A stretch of DNA of 5,806 bases, taken from NCBI GenBank assembly GCA_013202185.1, contig JABMSA010000169.1:1-5806 (forward strand), read 5' to 3'. The translations under genes and the position numbers were made by a program. Source of the DNA: Planctomycetota bacterium. GTDB lineage: Bacteria > Planctomycetota > PUPC01 > JABMSA01. Positions 1 through 5,757 of this stretch are shown in pieces (within the stretch, counting starts at the first letter, position 1; every line of letters starts with the position of its first letter). The notes below the pieces were generated by a model. That model made no database searches. It was not told where the DNA came from and was given only the letters and a program-made list of their open reading frames with translations.

Positions 1-485
1 AGAATCGCCTTTCGGCGGAGGTCCTCGACGGCGCCGACTGCCCGCGCCCATTGTGCGGCGGCTGCGAAATCGTCGATGATGCGCGCGTGGTTGAGGCAAT
101 AGTCGTTGGCGGCCACCTCCCACAGCGACGCGCCGATCGCGCTCAGGCAGCCCATGCCCGTCAATTGTTCGTCGCTGGTGCACACCAGCAGCACGGGCAC
201 GTTGGCGCGTTGGGCCGTTTCGACCGCAAGCATCGGGTCGGTCCATTTCCAGCAGCCCAGCACCAGGGCATGAATATCGGCCGTTGCGAACTGCCTCAGC
301 GCCTGCTTCACCTGCTCGCGCCTCGTGATGCACGAGGCTTCGAACGGCACGCACACCTCGAGCGCAGCGGCCTTGAACGCCTCGAGTATCTCTCGCTGGC
401 ATGCAAGATTCCGCTCGTTTATGGTATCCAGACCCTTGACTGATCGCGGGTCGGAAAAGCTTACAACTCCTACGCGTGGCGTCAC
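1..485 (-). CDS. L-fucose/L-arabinose isomerase-like protein, N-terminal part (runs off the left edge)
   Basis: The first 161 codons of a gene that continues past the left edge. The protein begins VTPRVGVVSFSDPR (V read as fMet) and continues as an alpha/beta fold. About residues 76-90 read LVLGCWKWTDPMLAV, and further on comes GMGCLSAIGASLWEVA. These are hallmark segments of the N-terminal domain of the FucI/AraA-like sugar isomerase family, which interconverts aldoses and ketoses using a divalent metal. The metal-binding acidic residues and His lie in the C-terminal half, outside the window, so activity and substrate cannot be judged; many family members are uncharacterised 'isomerase-like' proteins. 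The start is GTG at 485-483, chosen because GAGGAG at 498-493 lies 7 bases upstream. The nearby ATG at 492 is in another frame. A near-consensus promoter lies at 579-551, so it is probably transcribed separately from the chaperone genes upstream. Family assignment is from motif recognition. Confidence 0.8.
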   Translation of the reverse strand, partial: MTPRVGVVSFSDPRSVKGLDTINERNLACQREILEAFKAAALEVCVPFEASCITRREQVKQALRQFATADIHALVLGCWKWTDPMLAVETAQRANVPVLLVCTSDEQLTGMGCLSAIGASLWEVAANDYCLNHARIIDDFAAAAQWARAVGAVEDLRRKAI

Positions 486-550
486 GGTGCATCTCCTCGG
501 CAGCGTGCCAGGCGGCCTCATCGGCAATTCAGTTCAACTTACGCGCGTTG

Positions 551-579
551 ATTTTAACAATCTGCGCAAGCGAAGTCAA
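551..579 (-). promoter_or_regulatory. sigma70-type promoter of the isomerase-like gene
   Basis: Reading the minus strand, TTGACT (579-574) is followed by a 17-base spacer and TAAAAT (556-551). Each hexamer matches five of six consensus bases at ideal spacing. Transcription would begin near 544, giving a leader of about 60 bases before the GTG at 485. The local AT-rich patch stands out against the GC-rich surroundings. Confidence 0.6.
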
Positions 580-670
580 CAAGGAATTTGCGAATAATTC
601 GGTGCGGATTGCAACGGAGAATCATCCCCGCGAGGGGTTGTCTGCCGAGAGAGGCGTCGTCGGGCGGCCC

Positions 671-1720
671 TCAGGCGAGTGCGTCGCGGCACTTGTTGAT
701 GACCACAAACCAATCGTTGAGATATTGGAGGCAAGTTGAGCGGTCGGCCCCTTCCGACAGGCGCTCGGGCACCGGCATCGTGGGGCCGGCGTCTCTGGCG
801 GCCAGTTCGCCGCACCGAAGCCTCAACTCGTCTTCGTCGAGGTCGCGCGCGGCGTCGGGGCTGTAACGGTCAACGTATGTCCAGTAGGCGTCGTCGAGGG
901 TTTCGGGTGCAACGTCGCCGTCGATTCCGATGCAGCGCGCAGCGGCAGCGAGGTCTACCGATGGGTCTTGCGCTTGCTCGGGCTTTGCGTTTGGTTGGTT
1001 TTGCGCGTGCCGGGCTGCCGCCGTCTCGTCGGGGCTGAGCTTCTCGGGCGTGAGCAGGCCGGGGTCTATGACCATCGAATCGGCGCCGTCGCCGTCGGAC
1101 GCGTCCGGGGCCTGATCATCGCGAGTTGGAGGCTCGCAGACGCACGTGCCGCCGTCCGTCGCGGTTCGCGAAACTTCGGATTGCCGCGCGGCCGGCGGTG
1201 CCTGCGCGCGAAACTGCACGGTTGTGCCGGCGAGGATGTCGCCCAGCCGGGTGCCGCGCCTCGAAAAGAGCAGCAGCGCCAGTTCTACGAGCAGCAGCGG
1301 CGACAGAAGGGTTACGTTCCGCACGAATGACGCGGCAAGCGTGCAGCGGCCGCCGGAAGATCGCAGGGCAACCAGGTTGAACATGCGCTTGCCGGGGCTG
1401 TATCCTTCGGCCCAATCGCGTGCGAGAAACAACAGCAGGAGAAAACAGGCAAGGAACAACTGTGCCTGCCCGAGAAGCAGCCCGCCGCAGCCCAGCAGCG
1501 CAAGATCAATGCCCGCCGCCGCAAAACGCCGCCGCGCGAGGGCCTCCAGCCCAGGCTCCGCGTCGCAAAGCATCGGCGGGGGCAACCCCCGCGGCCCGGT
1601 TGATACAACGCTGCCCGCGTCGTCGGCGACTGTGTTTTCGTGTGAGTTATGCACCGGGTCTACACCGGGTCCGCACGGGTTATCCACGATGTGTCCACAT
1701 CCTTCTCTGTGAGTCTCCAC
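671..1720 (-). CDS. RDD-family membrane protein with a C-terminal J-domain-like region
   Basis: A 349-residue protein. Residues 58-170 form an RDD domain: RRRFAAAGIDLALL (Arg and Asp of the first membrane segment, about 63-76), a second hydrophobic stretch at about 79-100, RDWAEGYSPGKR at 101-112, FVRNVTLLSP at 132-141, a third hydrophobic stretch to about 152, and RLGDILAGTTV at 158-168. RDD proteins are inner-membrane proteins of mostly unknown or ion-transport function. Residues 175-255 are a Pro/Ala/Asp-rich, probably disordered linker. Residues 258-349 align without gaps to J-domain helices I and II (core LDDAYWTYVDRYSPD, 275-289), with SPD in place of HPD, and end in VVINKCRDAL, like J-domain helix III, after a long insertion. 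The gene lies 117 bases downstream of the Hsp70 gene on the same strand, so a membrane-bound Hsp70 partner is plausible. The GTG start at 1720 lacks a clear ribosome binding site; an internal start such as Met50 (ATG at 1573) would keep the RDD domain. RDD is secure, the J-like call is inference. Confidence 0.82.
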   Translation of the reverse strand: METHREGCGHIVDNPCGPGVDPVHNSHENTVADDAGSVVSTGPRGLPPPMLCDAEPGLEALARRRFAAAGIDLALLGCGGLLLGQAQLFLACFLLLLFLARDWAEGYSPGKRMFNLVALRSSGGRCTLAASFVRNVTLLSPLLLVELALLLFSRRGTRLGDILAGTTVQFRAQAPPAARQSEVSRTATDGGTCVCEPPTRDDQAPDASDGDGADSMVIDPGLLTPEKLSPDETAAARHAQNQPNAKPEQAQDPSVDLAAAARCIGIDGDVAPETLDDAYWTYVDRYSPDAARDLDEDELRLRCGELAARDAGPTMPVPERLSEGADRSTCLQYLNDWFVVINKCRDALA

Positions 1721-1721
1721 T

Positions 1722-1770
1722 GTACTGTACCGGACTATAAGGGGTACTCTGTACAGAGGCGGCCGGACTA
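1722..1770 (-). promoter_or_regulatory. possible operator/promoter of the RDD gene: perfect 12-bp palindrome among repeats
   Basis: Between the Hsp70 and RDD genes lies the perfect palindrome CTCTGTACAGAG (1747-1758). On the minus strand it sits just upstream of TATAGT (1739-1734), a five-of-six match to a -10 box, with no recognisable -35. CCGGACTA occurs twice on the plus strand (1730-1737 and 1763-1770), exactly 33 bases apart. GTAC occurs at 1722, 1727, 1744, 1751 and 1795. A start near 1727 would make the transcript almost leaderless if the GTG at 1720 is used. The layout suggests a regulated promoter, but the binding protein is unknown. Confidence 0.35.
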
Positions 1771-1837
1771 ACGAAAAGAAGAACTTTTCTCGCCGTACAA
1801 AATTGGGCTTCAGTCGATTTCTAATAGGAACGCCTTC

Positions 1838-3316
1838 TCACTCGAACTTTTCCGCGAGCTTGTCCACTCTCTCCATCGCGGCAACACGTTCGGTGTCGGA
1901 CATTATGGCGCCTTCGAGCGTGATGCTCACATTGCGGCCGGTTCGGATGTCCTTCGCAACGACCTCGAGGATCCCCTCGGTGCTCATTGCAAAGGTAACG
2001 CTGACGCGTGCCGATCCCCCGGCAGCCTTGTCGATGCCGTCTACAACCACCTCGCCAAGCAAAACGTTTCTTGCGGCGCGGCTGCTTTCGCCCTGGTAGA
2101 TTGGAAAGCTGATGACGCTTTGGTTGTCGAACGAGGTAGTGTATGACTTTTCGGTGGCCATGGGCAGCGTGCTGCCGCGTGGGACGAGCGTGGAGAACGC
2201 TCCTCCCTTGATCTCGATTCCGAGCGTCCGCGATGTCTTGAACGTTACTCTTGTCGTTCCTTCGGCTGCGGCGATGGCCGCCCCGAGCGCCACGCATTCG
2301 TCGGGATTCACCCTGGCCAGCGGTTCCTTGCCAAAGATCTCAGATACGATCGTGCGCACCTTTGGGATGCGCGTGGAGCCGCCCGAGAGGATCACCGCGT
2401 CGATGTCGGCCGCGGCAAGCTTTGCAAATTGGAGTGCCTCATTGATCGGTGTGATGGTTCGCTCGAAGAGCGGCCCGCACTCGCACTCTAATTCCGCGCG
2501 CGTAAGAGTGGTGTCGAGGCTGAGCGCCTTCGACGGCACAATGAACGGCACACTTACGCGTGTCTTTTCCTTGAACGACAGGTTTTTCTTGGCTTCTTCG
2601 GCTGCTTCTCGGAGCCTCTCGGCTGCTACGGGCCCCGCCTCTGCGAGGCCCACACCTGTGTGCTCTTCGAAGCGCCGGCGCAAGATCTGCATGATCTGAT
2701 GGTCGAAGTCGGTTCCGCCCAGGTGATTGTCGCCGCTGGTACTCAGCACCGAGAACCTTCCTCGCGCCACGCGCAGCACCGAGATGTCGAGCGTGCCGCC
2801 GCCCAGGTCAAAGACGAGAAGATTCATCCGGTCTTCTTCGTCGAGCTTGCATGCCAGGGCCGCGGCTGCGGGCTCATCGAGCACTCGCCTCACGGTCAGG
2901 CCCGCTATTTCGCCGGCCTCGCGCGTGGCCGCTCGCTGGGCGGTGTTGAAGTATGCCGGCACGGTAACAACCGCCTCGTCTATTTCGCACCCGAGCACAA
3001 GCTCGGTGTCTTGTTTTATTCTCCTGAGTATGAGCGCCGCGATCTCCTGCGGCCTGTAGAGGTTGTCGCGAATCTTCACGGCGTAGCTGTGCTCTGCCAT
3101 GTGACGCTTGATGGCCATTACCGTGTTCTGCGGATTAACGGCGGCCTGCGCCAATGCGGCCCGGCCCACGAGCACGGCATCGTCTTCGAACGCCACTACC
3201 GATGGGGTCGTGTTGTCGCCTTCGCAGTTGGGGATGATCTCGGGCTTGCCGTCGATATCGACGTGCGCGGCGGCCGAGTTGGTCGTGCCAAGATCAATGC
3301 CTATCCTACATGCCAT
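1838..3316 (-). CDS. dnaK: Hsp70 (DnaK-type) chaperone without C-terminal lid
   Basis: ATP-dependent chaperone of 492 residues. The nucleotide-binding domain is complete: phosphate loop IGIDLGTTNS (5-14), AIKRHM with the conserved Lys70, VTVPAYFN (117-124), VLDEPAAAAL, DLGGGTLDIS (170-179), GDNHLGGTDFD (195-205) and SGGSTRIPKV (311-320). Subdomain IB has the short form seen in Gram-positive-type DnaK. The substrate-binding beta domain follows (about 364-470; YQGESSRAARNVLLGEV). The protein then ends at ERVDKLAEKFE, where the helical lid should start, so it is well over 100 residues shorter than a normal DnaK (about 610-640). The acidic-hydrophobic linker (VLLLDVTPLSLG in E. coli) is replaced by VTFKTSRTLG. 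The start is the ATG at 3316, with GGAGG at 3330-3326; an upstream in-frame start at 3403 would add 29 non-homologous residues inside grpE. It overlaps grpE by 11 bases, so translation is probably coupled. It is probably a specialised paralogue rather than the housekeeping DnaK. Confidence 0.93.
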   Translation of the reverse strand: MACRIGIDLGTTNSAAAHVDIDGKPEIIPNCEGDNTTPSVVAFEDDAVLVGRAALAQAAVNPQNTVMAIKRHMAEHSYAVKIRDNLYRPQEIAALILRRIKQDTELVLGCEIDEAVVTVPAYFNTAQRAATREAGEIAGLTVRRVLDEPAAAALACKLDEEDRMNLLVFDLGGGTLDISVLRVARGRFSVLSTSGDNHLGGTDFDHQIMQILRRRFEEHTGVGLAEAGPVAAERLREAAEEAKKNLSFKEKTRVSVPFIVPSKALSLDTTLTRAELECECGPLFERTITPINEALQFAKLAAADIDAVILSGGSTRIPKVRTIVSEIFGKEPLARVNPDECVALGAAIAAAEGTTRVTFKTSRTLGIEIKGGAFSTLVPRGSTLPMATEKSYTTSFDNQSVISFPIYQGESSRAARNVLLGEVVVDGIDKAAGGSARVSVTFAMSTEGILEVVAKDIRTGRNVSITLEGAIMSDTERVAAMERVDKLAEKFE

Positions 3317-3959
3317 CAGAGCAAGCCTCCGGGGGAAAAGTGTTTTCCGTCGAGTCGGGTTCGTCGTGCGATGCGGCCTCGCGGGCCTGAGTTGCCAGGA
3401 CAACCCTGGCCTTGCGAATGGGCTTCCCGCCGCACAAGTAGCCCACGCCTGCCACTTCTGCTATCAGCCCTTCAACGAGTTCGTCGGTTTGCTTTACGCC
3501 GATGACCTCGTGGAGGTTGGAGTCGGGCAGTTCGGAAGGTTGCGGGTCGATCACCTCGAGCAGTCCCTGTGCGTGCAACTGCTGCAACTGGTTGTCGATC
3601 ACTTGCCGAATGCCGGCTGTGAGCGCTTCGCACGCGGGCCCCTCGCCGCCCTGCTCGCGCGCGGCCGACAGCGCAAACTCAAGATCGCGATGAGTTTTCA
3701 CTGCAGCCGCCAGCATTGCGTTGCAGCGGCGGCGCCAGATGGAGTCGGCCTTGGCGGACGATTTCAGTTTTTGGTAGCTTTGCAGCAGTTGCTGGTACTT
3801 GCGTGCCACCTCTTCGGCGCGCTGTCGCCAAGCCTGCAGCTCTTCGGCGGGCGTGGGTTTCCTCGCCTGCTTACGCGCGCTGTTCTGCGTGCGCGAGCCG
3901 GTTCTGTCCGGCTGAAACAATTCATCACCGACATCAGAAACGACGACCTTGATCGTCAT
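3306..3959 (-). CDS. grpE: GrpE-like nucleotide exchange factor
   Basis: A 217-residue protein that would release ADP from its Hsp70 partner, encoded immediately downstream. Residues 37-70 form a charged, heptad-like helix (AEELQAWRQRAEEVARKYQQL), matching the long dimeric coiled coil of GrpE. AAAVKTHRDLEFAL (84-97) corresponds to the 'LPVLDNLERAL' segment, and GIRQVIDNQLQQLHAQGLLEV (116-136) to the four-helix bundle. The C-terminal beta domain is diagnostic: SNLHEVIGV (147-155) and GVGYLCGGKPIRKARVVLA (171-189), matching 'NLHEAV...GYLLNGRVLRPAMVVVA'. It is divergent, and a tail of about 28 residues follows the beta domain. The ATG at 3959 has AGGGAGG at 3974-3968, 8 bases upstream. Its stop lies inside the first codons of the Hsp70 gene. 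E. coli GrpE is 197 residues, so the length is normal. It is the first gene of the apparent operon. Confidence 0.87.
   Translation of the reverse strand: MTIKVVVSDVGDELFQPDRTGSRTQNSARKQARKPTPAEELQAWRQRAEEVARKYQQLLQSYQKLKSSAKADSIWRRRCNAMLAAAVKTHRDLEFALSAAREQGGEGPACEALTAGIRQVIDNQLQQLHAQGLLEVIDPQPSELPDSNLHEVIGVKQTDELVEGLIAEVAGVGYLCGGKPIRKARVVLATQAREAASHDEPDSTENTFPPEACSDGM
3326..3330 (-). promoter_or_regulatory. ribosome binding site of the Hsp70 gene
   Basis: GGAGG on the minus strand (3330-3326) lies 9 bases before the ATG at 3316-3314. It is inside the end of the grpE-like gene and fixes the Hsp70 start at MACRIGIDLGTTNS rather than at the longer in-frame option. Confidence 0.75.
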
Positions 3960-4021
3960 GAAAGTGGCCTCCCTGGCGGCGGACCGGACTGCAGCCGTGC
4001 AGGCAAATCAAACGGGAAGCT

Positions 4022-4035
4022 CGGGCTGTTGCCCG
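4022..4035 (-). other. small hairpin in the predicted grpE leader
   Basis: CGGGC-AACA-GCCCG on the minus strand forms a 5-bp GC stem with a 4-base loop. It lies about 62 bases before the grpE start codon, between that start and the candidate promoter. It has no U tract, so it is not a normal terminator. It could affect mRNA stability or be chance in GC-rich DNA. Confidence 0.25.
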
Positions 4036-4114
4036 GAATTGCTCGTGCGCACAACAACCGATCCGCACCTTGGGCTCATCCGGATTCATGCACAGACTTA
4101 TCTATCGTAGTATT

Positions 4115-4143
4115 ATTCTCGGCTGATGTGGGGCGGCAGTCAA
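4115..4143 (-). promoter_or_regulatory. candidate sigma70 promoter of the grpE-dnaK operon
   Basis: On the minus strand TTGACT (4143-4138) is followed by 17 bases and GAGAAT (4120-4115). The -35 box matches five and the -10 box four of six consensus bases. The start would be near 4108, giving a leader of about 150 bases. I found no CIRCE element (TTAGCACTC-N9-GAGTGCTAA) and no clear sigma32 box, so classical heat-shock control is not visible here. Confidence 0.4.
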
Positions 4144-4218
4144 CACAAAGATGATGCGTCGGCCACCATGGGCGGGGCACTCAACGTTGCTGAAATCATT
4201 ATCGCGACCTTATGCACA

Positions 4219-4231
4219 ACCGATAATCGGT
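4219..4231. promoter_or_regulatory. 13-bp inverted repeat, possible operator between divergent genes
   Basis: ACCGAT-A-ATCGGT is a perfect 6-bp inverted repeat with a 1-base centre. The sequence GCACAACCGAT (4214-4224) that includes its left arm is echoed as GCACAACAACCGAT at 4049-4062, closer to grpE. Two copies of a motif in a divergent promoter region suggest a shared regulator, but no regulator gene is in the window. Confidence 0.3.
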
Positions 4232-4407
4232 GGCTGATGGAACCTTGGAATCTGCCGTGATCGTAAGCTCGGTTCTTGCAGGAAAGTCGTACGGCCGCCA
4301 GGGCGTTGCGTCAGTTTCGGCGCCCTTATCGTCTACTATGCACCGCAAACCCGTCGGGGGTGGGTCAGGATGTACCTGCGCTGGGGCTGCTTTTTTCGAA
4401 TATTTGC

Positions 4408-4436
4408 TTGACAACAGCCGTGGGGTAGTGTATACT
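4408..4436 (+). promoter_or_regulatory. strong sigma70 promoter of the WD40 gene
   Basis: A perfect TTGACA (4408-4413), a 17-base spacer and TATACT (4431-4436, five of six) form a near-ideal housekeeping promoter. Transcription would start near 4443, leaving a leader of about 120 bases before the ATG at 4567. It is the best promoter match in the window and lies in a locally AT-richer patch. Confidence 0.72.
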
Positions 4437-4553
4437 TGTGTACATCAGAGGTGATCGCAACTGTTCGCATAGCTGGGGGTCGGCCCACGGCGTTGGCCTG
4501 TAGCGTCGTCCGTGCGCCGTGCTCACCGGCGTGGCGCCAGCGAGGTTCCATTC

Positions 4554-4559
4554 AGGAGG
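4554..4559 (+). promoter_or_regulatory. ribosome binding site of the WD40 gene
   Basis: AGGAGG lies 7 bases before the ATG at 4567 and only 1 base before the ATG at 4561. The spacing therefore selects 4567 as the start codon, giving a protein that begins MKPLGVFGLT. Confidence 0.75.
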
Positions 4560-4566
4560 AATGACG

Positions 4567-5757
4567 ATGAAGCCACTCGGCGTGTTTGGTCTTACGTTGA
4601 TTATCGTTCTCAGTGGTGCTTGCATCGTGGCGGGCGATACCCAGGGCGATGTGGTGACCCAGCCCATCCGCACATTCGGCCTCGGGAGCCTCGAAGCCGT
4701 CGCCTTCTCGCCCGATGGTACGCATATTGCCACCTGCGGCAGCCAGGGCGCATTTCTCTGGGACATCGACACAGCAACCGTTCTGCGCACCTTCAAAGGG
4801 CACAGTGATGGCCTCAGTTCCGTGGCCTTCTCGCCGGACGGTGCGAGACTGCTCACGGGAAGCCGGGACCACACCGCTAAGCTGTGGGACGCCGCCACGG
4901 GCGACTGTATCCGCACGTTCGCGGGGCATACAGATGGTGTCTACTCCGTCGCCTTCTCGCCCGACGGGACGCAGGTCCTGACGGGAAGCTCTGACAGCAC
5001 GGCGAAGCTGTGGGACGCCGCCACGGGAGAGTGCATCCGCACGTTTCAGGCCCATGCAGGTTCGGTGACTTCGGTTGCCTTCTCGCCGGACGGAAACAGG
5101 GTGCTGGCGGGCACCGCGGAAGGCATGGTCTACGTCTCCGCGACAACGGGGGCAGAATGCATCACGGCGTATCGAAACGAAGGGGACGTTGTCAGTTGCG
5201 TCGCCTTCTCGCCCGATGGTGGAAGGTTTGCGGCAGGCTTTAAGCAGTGGTCAGCCGACGTATGGGATGCGTCCAGCGGAGAACCCATACAACACATCAG
5301 TCACCGCGGCGGGGTGGGGTCTTTGGCTTTCTCGCCGGATGGCGCGAAGCTGGCCACCGGGGGTTCGGATCCCTTAGCGCGGGTATGGGACGTGGCAACG
5401 GGAAAGGGCTTGATCAGTCTGGGCGGGCACTATATCTGGAGCGAGCTAGACCTAAATCAAGCGCGTTGTTCTATCGAGCGCTTTCGCAGGCGATTTTCGC
5501 CGATCCGTGACGCGTCTGAGGCAGCATCGGGGAGGCGGTTTTTGAAAATCCGGGCACATTCCTTTTTGGCGTCCGAAATTCGCCTTATTTTTCGCGGTCG
5601 GGGATCGCGACGCAGCGGCTTTTCCTTTTCGGGGCGCACCTTCCCCGTGCTCCTTCCTTGTTCGATGGCCGCCTGCTATGCAAGTCGCAGACGGCGGATG
5701 CCATCGAAGGTATCCAGGAACGTTTCCACCCAGTCGTTATATCCCAGGATGCGATAG
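4567..5757 (+). CDS. exported WD40 repeat protein, cut off in its seventh blade by an insertion sequence
   Basis: The N-terminus, MKPLGVFGLTLIIVLSGACIVAG, is a short positive start plus hydrophobic core, i.e. a Sec signal peptide. The Cys in SGAC could be a weak lipobox, but cleavage after VAG is also possible. Six WD40 blades follow, each with AFSPDG; in the best ones a GH precedes it and LWDAATG follows. The conserved V/LAFSPDG strands begin at 4699, 4822, 4948, 5074, 5200 and 5323, a period of 41-42 residues. Such propellers usually have seven blades and act as protein-binding platforms; the partner here is unknown. A seventh blade starts (SLGGH) but homology ends at about 5431-5446, where the next strand is due near 5446-5449. 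The remaining roughly 105 residues are Arg/Ser-rich translation of insertion-sequence DNA. The gene is therefore a disrupted WD40 gene, although the frame stays open. Start chosen from AGGAGG at 4554-4559. Confidence 0.82.
   Translation: MKPLGVFGLTLIIVLSGACIVAGDTQGDVVTQPIRTFGLGSLEAVAFSPDGTHIATCGSQGAFLWDIDTATVLRTFKGHSDGLSSVAFSPDGARLLTGSRDHTAKLWDAATGDCIRTFAGHTDGVYSVAFSPDGTQVLTGSSDSTAKLWDAATGECIRTFQAHAGSVTSVAFSPDGNRVLAGTAEGMVYVSATTGAECITAYRNEGDVVSCVAFSPDGGRFAAGFKQWSADVWDASSGEPIQHISHRGGVGSLAFSPDGAKLATGGSDPLARVWDVATGKGLISLGGHYIWSELDLNQARCSIERFRRRFSPIRDASEAASGRRFLKIRAHSFLASEIRLIFRGRGSRRSGFSFSGRTFPVLLPCSMAACYASRRRRMPSKVSRNVSTQSLYPRMR
4699..5430 (+). repeat. tandem WD40-coding repeats, period 123-126 bp
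   Basis: Six imperfect direct repeats encode the propeller blades. Blades 2 and 3 are very similar at the DNA level, with an identical 23-base stretch at 4879-4901 and 5005-5027, exactly 126 bases apart. This points to recent duplication or recombination between blades. Blades 4-6 are more diverged, e.g. the WD dipeptide position reads VS in blade 4 (VYVSATTG). Confidence 0.75.
5661..5708 (-). other. long hairpin spanning the transposase stop codon
   Basis: TTCGATGGC (5661-5669) pairs with GCCATCGAA (5700-5708), and CGCC (5670-5673) with GGCG (5693-5696). This makes a 13-bp stem with a 3-base bulge and a 19-base loop that contains the transposase stop (5678-5676). On the minus-strand transcript there is no following U tract. 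It may be a Rho-independent-like end, an mRNA stabiliser, or a structure that blocks read-through into or out of the element. Confidence 0.4.

Larger units (their letters stand above)
3975..4407. other. divergent intergenic region between grpE and the WD40 gene; no gene seen
   Basis: No convincing coding sequence is present: short open frames on both strands (for example 4414-4199 minus and 4230-4454 plus) have no recognisable family signature and no good ribosome binding site. The region holds the grpE promoter candidate, a small hairpin in the grpE leader and a repeated ACCGAT-containing motif, each listed separately. No tRNA, CRISPR array or typical U-tailed terminator was seen. Confidence 0.5.

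Noticed and set aside
626..637. CCCC-GCGA-GGGG hairpin downstream of the RDD gene as a terminator
   Set aside because: The stem is only 4 bp and there is no U tract on either strand.
1146..1712. Plus-strand open frame of 188 codons opposite the RDD gene
   Set aside because: Low-complexity Arg/Ala/Ser-rich translation with no family signal; the minus-strand frame has clear RDD motifs.
1773..1789. GAAAAG-AAGAA-CTTTTC inverted repeat after dnaK as a terminator
   Set aside because: The stem is short and A/T-dominated with no U tract; too weak to call.
2660..4154. Long plus-strand open frames (2660-3505 and 3108-4154) opposite dnaK and grpE
   Set aside because: They mirror the strongly conserved Hsp70 and GrpE genes, have no recognisable domains, and arise readily from codon bias in GC-rich DNA.
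4170..4200. GGGGCACTCAACG as part of a CIRCE heat-shock operator
   Set aside because: Only a partial resemblance to one arm; the inverted GAGTGCTAA arm is absent at the required spacing.
4199..4454. Small open frames in the divergent spacer as genes
   Set aside because: No ribosome binding sites or recognisable motifs, and both overlap the well-matched WD40 promoter.
4365..4916. Minus-strand open frame of 183 codons opposite the WD40 gene
   Set aside because: Its repeated 'PSGEKAT' pattern is the antisense reading of the AFSPDG repeats, a known artefact of WD40 genes.
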